Shown in pieces: positions 58,778 to 64,000 of a stretch of DNA of 64,000 nucleotides. Position numbers and translations under genes: made by a program. The DNA is from Ophioderma brevispina (taxonomy: Eukaryota > Echinodermata > Ophiuroidea > Amphilepidida > Ophiodermatidae): the NCBI GenBank assembly GCA_023653785.1, contig JAMKCH010084974.1, positions 1-64,000 on the forward strand, in the 5' to 3' direction. Under the pieces are notes generated by a model. That model ran no database searches, was not told where the DNA came from, and worked only from the letters and a program-made list of their open reading frames with translations. Each line of letters opens with the position of its first letter. Positions within the stretch are counted from its first letter, which is position 1.

Positions 58778-60477
58778 GTAAGGGCTGCCAATCATTAAAT
58801 GATGCTGTGTAAATGTTTGCACTGTTTGGATACTTTATACCCTTAATGACTATAGTCCTGATTCGCTTCCCTCGAGACAAGTGACGTCAGAAGAATTACT
58901 AGTTTTTATCCCATGTAATTTTGAATGCGAAGCTTGTGTAAAACTCGATACAGCCAGCAAAATGGTGACATTTGAAAGAGACTATACAATGAAACAAACC
59001 GGCAAACACACAAACATATTCCTGCCGCCCAACAAAATATCCGTACGAAAACATTACAACAAAAGTATAAATTGAGAAAATCAAATGTTTTACGATCTAA
59101 ATATTAAATACAAAGTATTTTTCAATTACGATCGAAGAAGTATACGAGGTGGGAGATGAAAAAATTCCAATGCCAGAAGTTTATTCCTCCTTGACGCGGC
59201 CAGGTAACACTGCAGGACCCTTCGATCGCATACATTTCATGCCTGCAGCTCACGCTGTGCAGTTTCGCGGCAGAGCGCTGCACAATTTTCAATTTTCAAG
59301 GAGGATCGCAGTACTGGTAGTACGCTTCTTTTCGAAAAATCCCATTATGCAGTCAAGTATTGGGGGCGATTCCCTCGTGTCTCTTTTTTGTATTCAAACA
59401 CGAGGCGTGATTGGTTTCAATATGACTGCATAATTCTCAAGCTTTGCCTTCACCAGGACCACTGACCAGTCAAAAACGAGTACAATAAACTTGCTGAAAC
59501 TGCTGAATTCTATTAAGTGATAGTTTCTTTTCCCCACCAATGAACCTTCCAATCGAGCCTGAAGCACAACATCAAATTCACCGTTTCGAACAAATGCCAC
59601 GTATTCCACTCTTATTTTAGATCTAGTAGTTTTTTTCACCGGTGTTTATAGCCGAATATGATTCAGCTGAGTACAACTGTCCTGTGTCCATGTCCATTTC
59701 CATGGTCAGTCATCATGGCTGTCATCATAATCAATATGGAATAAGACATGGCTCATACATAAAAATATAATGGGAACTTGGCTTAAAGGTGGTGTTCCGA
59801 TCGTACAAATTTTGTATCGGATAAAGGCCGTATTTTTCTCATTGTTGTTCTGAATTTTAGCTCCATTTCATTCAGCAAGATATAAATAAAAACCACCGTT
59901 TTTGTTAACCATCATCAGCACCACATGGCTGTGCAGTGTATCATTGCTTCTACTATCAAAAACGCAAGTTTATTTCCCCCACGATCTTGCGGGAGTAGTG
60001 CAAGGGCCAAGCATTTGTAGCTCTCATATCAATAGAGAACACATAGACATAATCCGGATCAAGCACCTTTAAGTTAAGGGGGATTGCCCGATTTGCTTGT
60101 AAAATTTTTCTCTTGTTTAAGCCATAGGAGAGGACCCGATCGACACCTCGCCCCCCCCCCACTTTACTTCTTCAAAAATGAGATTTTGGTAGCAGAAGAA
60201 GCCCCAATTTTTCTCATTACACCAGTAAACATTTTTAAGGATCAGGAATGTTTCCTTTTATGAATTTTTATGAACAAAATGGTATACCACAATTCACACA
60301 CGGTCACGGTCTATGGGCCCAATTTACACACAATTTTGCTTCTACATCCAAAACAGCTGGGCTGATTTAAAGGCCGCTCAGAGATTCCTAATTGCGTTAC
60401 GCACCATTTTCAAACAAAAAATCGTGTTTTTTGCATTTTCATAATACTTCATCAATGGAGACACTTTCGTATACCGG
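58778..60477. other. Spacer, no gene supported
   Basis: Frames at 58881-59075 (plus), 59149-59433 (plus) and 59394-59639 (minus) have no recognised domain. A small inverted repeat CCTCGTGT/ACACGAGG is at 59372-59405. Confidence 0.4.
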
Positions 60478-60640
60478 GGTGAAAGCAGATATAGACCGTT
60501 GGGAGCCATAGTCCCGGGCTCCATAGACCATAACGGAATAAAGCGTTAAACTAATGATGCGTAAAGATGTCAACTGAATCGATTGCCCTATGTTTCACCA
60601 TTGTCCCGGACTTTGATTACGCCGGACAATGGTTACTCTT
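60478..60640. repeat. Dispersed GTCCGG repeat, copy d
   Basis: Reversed relative to copy b at 36765-36927 and closest to it: AACTGAATCGATTGCCCTATG, CATAGTCCCGGGCTCCATAGACCATAACGGAATAAAGCGTTAAAC (positions 60508-60552), TCCCGGACT, CCGGACAATGGTTAC. Confidence 0.8.
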
Positions 60641-60790
60641 CACCTTGGCTTTCTATGCCAGTTGGGCGACAGGTTTCCTTGAAGTAACAACCTTCAAGTG
60701 TCTTTTTTTCTTTTTTGGCCTAAATACTTTGGAGTGGTCAGTCCAAATTTCAAATGTGCAAAATTAGTGAGGTACAAAGGAAATTTGTAT

Positions 60791-61178
60791 TTAGGCATAA
60801 AAAACATATGTTTGTTTGGCTGTAAACAGAGAAAAAATATCAGGGTCGGTCATTCAGATTTTTTTTTTTATTTTTTTTGTTTAGATCTTCGCAATGTTGT
60901 ACTCAAAAATGAATACCAGATTCACTATTTAAAACATTTTCAATGACATCGCAAAGAGCTTTGATTTTACTTTAACTTTTGTAGTTGCTTTGTTGTCCTG
61001 TTTTGTTATTTTTTGTCTTTGTGTTTGGTAAAAATTTTTATTTTTTAATTGTGGATGAAATAATGGTCGGTCGGCAGAATATTTTTTTTTTTGTGCTATT
61101 GCATAAAAACTTGAGTCGGCAGTTTTTTAGGGGGTCGGCGGTCGGTTACGCGCAAACAAACATTTGTTTTATGCCTAA
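60791..61178. mobile_element. TIR element
   Basis: TTAGGCATAAAA..CATATGTTTGTTTGGC at the left and GCGCAAACAAACATTTGTTTTATGCCTAA at the right are inverted repeats of about 33 bases. Interior is T-rich with GGTCGGTC/GGGGGTCGGCGGTCGG strings. No coding capacity; family unknown. Confidence 0.75.
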
Positions 61179-64000
61179 CCATACCACCCTCATTCTTCTT
61201 CATCTTTCACTCTCACTATTTCGACTCTGAATCGTCATTATCTCTATCTTCGTAGGGTTGCAATTAGCATTGTAAAAGTCTTGGATGTAAAATGTCAACT
61301 AGTGCCCTCCTTTTCCCATGTCTGCTCATGTTCAACCATTTTCCTCAAATGCCTGCCAGTCTGAGTGTTCCCGTGACCATAATGCCTTCTTGATTAGCTT
61401 TTTGGAACTTCATCAAGTTTAATGTTTGGTTGTTTGCAGCAACATGTCCCTTACTTTTACTCCACACCTGTTTAAGTAAAAAGGCAATGTCTATAAAACC
61501 CTAACCTATCCTACCGAGAGATATAGAGATTCCTAGTCCTATAATTTATTAATTGCACTTTCTTGAAAACAATCAAATATGACAAGCTTTTCCAGTCTTT
61601 ACATTAAAGCAATTTTTACGGAGCGCTCCCAATTTTTCAAAATTTGATTTTTGGGGCACAGTTATGTTGGTGAGGTCTAGGAAACTAAACCTGGGAACGA
61701 GAATGCAAAAAATAGCTATTTATCATAAATTAAGCAAGCAATTTTGTAATTAAATTTGGATCCCGATTGGACTTAACGGCAAGCTGGAAATGCTAACGCT
61801 TAATGCGCCGTCCATGAATGAAATCATGTTCCGCCGCCTCAAGACAATAACTCTATCTTGATTTGCCTAAACCAATAAAACAACTAATGGATGAGCGTAG
61901 ACACGTACAATCGTGCATTTCCCGGCGTATTTCACATTGGAAGGCCATTTCAAGCAGCCGGAATTATTAATCGGGGATCCCGATAAGTGTTTCGAATTAC
62001 AAAATTCTTTCCTTTTGGAGACACAGATATTTTTTAGCTTAACATTCACAGGTAGGTTTACTAGCCAGTTACCAATGCAACCGTTTAAAAATCTCAATTT
62101 ATTGAAAAATTGGGGGTGCTGCTCTCAAAAATGTGCTAATATTGCTTTAACAAGCTAACAAGGTCTATTTTTTGTCAACAATATAAGCTTTATGATAGCC
62201 TATGGTACAATATTGTAAAAACAAGGTAAAAAAACCTATTCCAATGAGCAAATAATATTTCCAACATGTGTAGAGATTTTGTAACAAAAGCATTTTTGTG
62301 TCCCTCTGCAAGAGGGCATCTGCTTTGGTTGTGTGGTTGTGGGTCTGTGGTAAAAATGACATGTTAACCCCCTGGATATAAATTGCTGTTCCACATACGT
62401 GCACACATGTTTCATGTTTTTTTTTGTGCGTGTAAGTGGTCCTGGGTAGGGTCCCACAATTAATCCCCCTAAGCGAGTGGGTCAAAGTCATCTAGAGGTC
62501 ATTTAGAGGTCAATGGCACAAGAAAGGTAAGATTTTATATCAAAATCCTCTTTTTCCGTGGTGTATCCCCATGTGTTGGGCTCAATTTTGTATAATGACA
62601 CTTAGATACCATGGTTGGGTAGTACCCCACGTGTTGGTGACAGGTGACCTAATGTGACCTTTGCCCCCATTCGCAACCGCAATGGCAGACGACACATGTT
62701 ATGCTTTGGTGTAAACTTTTTTTTTGAAGTATTGTACTACTATTTATGAACTTTATGTATACCTTTTATTTTGGCAACCCCAGACAGTGTGCAAATTCCC
62801 CTGTTAAGCATAGCCATAGCAAAATGCTACCCATTTTGAAGTAATGGCTACAAATTTTTGGCTTGTAAGTTGTATACATTTTTTACAATGCCAAATTTAA
62901 TCAAAGAATCCCATTTGTGATAAACTTGGTCAAAACCTGCCACCAAAATTTTGGAAGGAATTTGCACACTGCCACAGACCTCCTAAGGTGATGTGGCTAA
63001 AATACAATTTTCGCTGAAATATTAAAAGGTGCAAACAAGATTTCAAGGCTCCTTTATCATCGAAACATAGCCTTACATGTAAATTTGGTTGTTTGCTGTA
63101 AATGAACTGAATTTAAAAATTTGTTTACCAAAAAAATAAGTCTCAGGCTTTATCCGTTCAGAGGTAGACCTATTTTTTGATATAAAAACTTACATCAGTG
63201 CCATAGAAAAGCTCTCAATTTTTGAAGGAAACCTTTAAGGTAGAAATCCTCATGTTAGCACCTTCATTTCCCCTTGGATATAGTATTCATCTCAGGAAAG
63301 ATTTGTTTCTTAAAATATTTTTAGAGAGGGAACATCTCCATTTTGAAGGATGTAAGTGCAGAAAAAAAAGTTTGTCTCAGAAATTTGAAAAATGTGATGC
63401 TTATGCTAAAATGTGTAAATGCGGAATTAAAAAAAAAAATTTTTTAGAAAGCGGCCGAAATTATTAATGTTCTGAAAATTTCAAGTGAGCAAAAACGTAC
63501 AAAAAATAGTCGCTCAAAGACCAATTGTAAACAAAATGCGCTCCGGTCTTCTGAGACAAAACTTTTTTTTTTCTTGTCTTTAAGTTTACTTTGAGAGAAA
63601 ATACAGTGATAATTGAGAAAAAAATATTTTGAGGGGACAAAATGTTACCCATGTCAATTTAAAATATTATTTAAAATTTGACCTGGCCTAGACCTACCAA
63701 TTCGATTTGGATTTAGTTCACAGTGATAAGGCGAGTACGAAGCACATGTGACCTGCTCTCCGCCATCTTCTCATCAATTTTTTGTGTCGTATTGTGTCTT
63801 ATGTGGCTCCACAACTGAAGTTCATTATGATCATGTCATTTTGCCATGGAATTTCCTTTGATCAGCCAGTCCTTTAGATGTCTTTTTTTTTTTTTTTTTT
63901 TTCCATCCTCGACGTGGTAACCAGTTCCTGCGTTTGCTGGTGGTACCAGGCATTATCTAAAACTATTACCGCTGACCTGATTTTCCAGGATGTTTGGTAA
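61179..64000. other. Spacer, nothing recognised
   Basis: No gene recognised. It contains AGGTCA direct repeats at 62496-62512 and their reverse near 62645-62661, and a T run of more than 20 at 63883-63902. Confidence 0.4.
62496..62512 (+). promoter_or_regulatory. Possible nuclear-receptor DR5 site
   Basis: AGGTCA-TTTAG-AGGTCA is a perfect direct repeat of the nuclear-receptor half-site spaced by five bases, the spacing used by retinoic-acid receptors. No gene is recognised nearby, so chance or repeat origin is quite possible. Confidence 0.3.

Noticed and set aside
59394..59639. Minus-strand 81-residue frame as a gene
   Set aside because: No domain, no clear splice sites, and overlapping frames on the other strand are equally long.

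Overview
The window looks like intron-rich, AT-rich, repeat-dense nuclear DNA of an invertebrate animal, most likely a marine deuterostome such as an echinoderm or a relative. That guess rests on three things: a mosaic protease with CUB, LDLa and Frizzled modules in phase 1-1 exons, a single-exon leucine-rich-repeat GPCR of the relaxin-receptor/GRL101 type, and several families of LINEs and small inverted-repeat DNA elements. The species cannot be named from the sequence.

Region by region: 2.3-12.6 kb, minus strand, holds nine consecutive exons of a secreted or membrane-bound trypsin-like protease. The visible order is CUB, LDLa, CUB, LDLa, Frizzled, peptidase S1. All splice phases agree and the 2,003 coding bases stay open to a stop; the 5' exon(s) with the signal or anchor are not recognised. 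Its introns carry several transposon-like repeats, including a hammerhead-ribozyme-like motif of the Penelope type. At 15.7-19.1 kb, plus strand, is an intronless LRR-GPCR of about 1,145 residues, broken by a one-base frameshift. At 19.5-33 kb lies a transposon graveyard: nested foldback and TIR elements, a 17-bp minisatellite inside a 1.4-kb tandem duplication, and pieces of at least four LINEs. At 33.8-49.1 kb is a satellite region: about 125-bp monomers in two arrays of opposite orientation around a 3.4-kb centre that holds two other tandem families. From 49 to 64 kb there are further small inverted-repeat elements, two frame-disturbed fibronectin type III exons on the plus strand, a GC-rich island, and long stretches in which no gene was recognised.

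Only two genes are well supported, and nothing shows that they work together: the protease is presumably extracellular, the GPCR is a plasma-membrane receptor. Many monomers and exons differ by single-base indels, so part of the damage, especially in the satellite and the FN3 exons, may be long-read assembly error rather than biology. Exact element ends and exon borders were read by eye.
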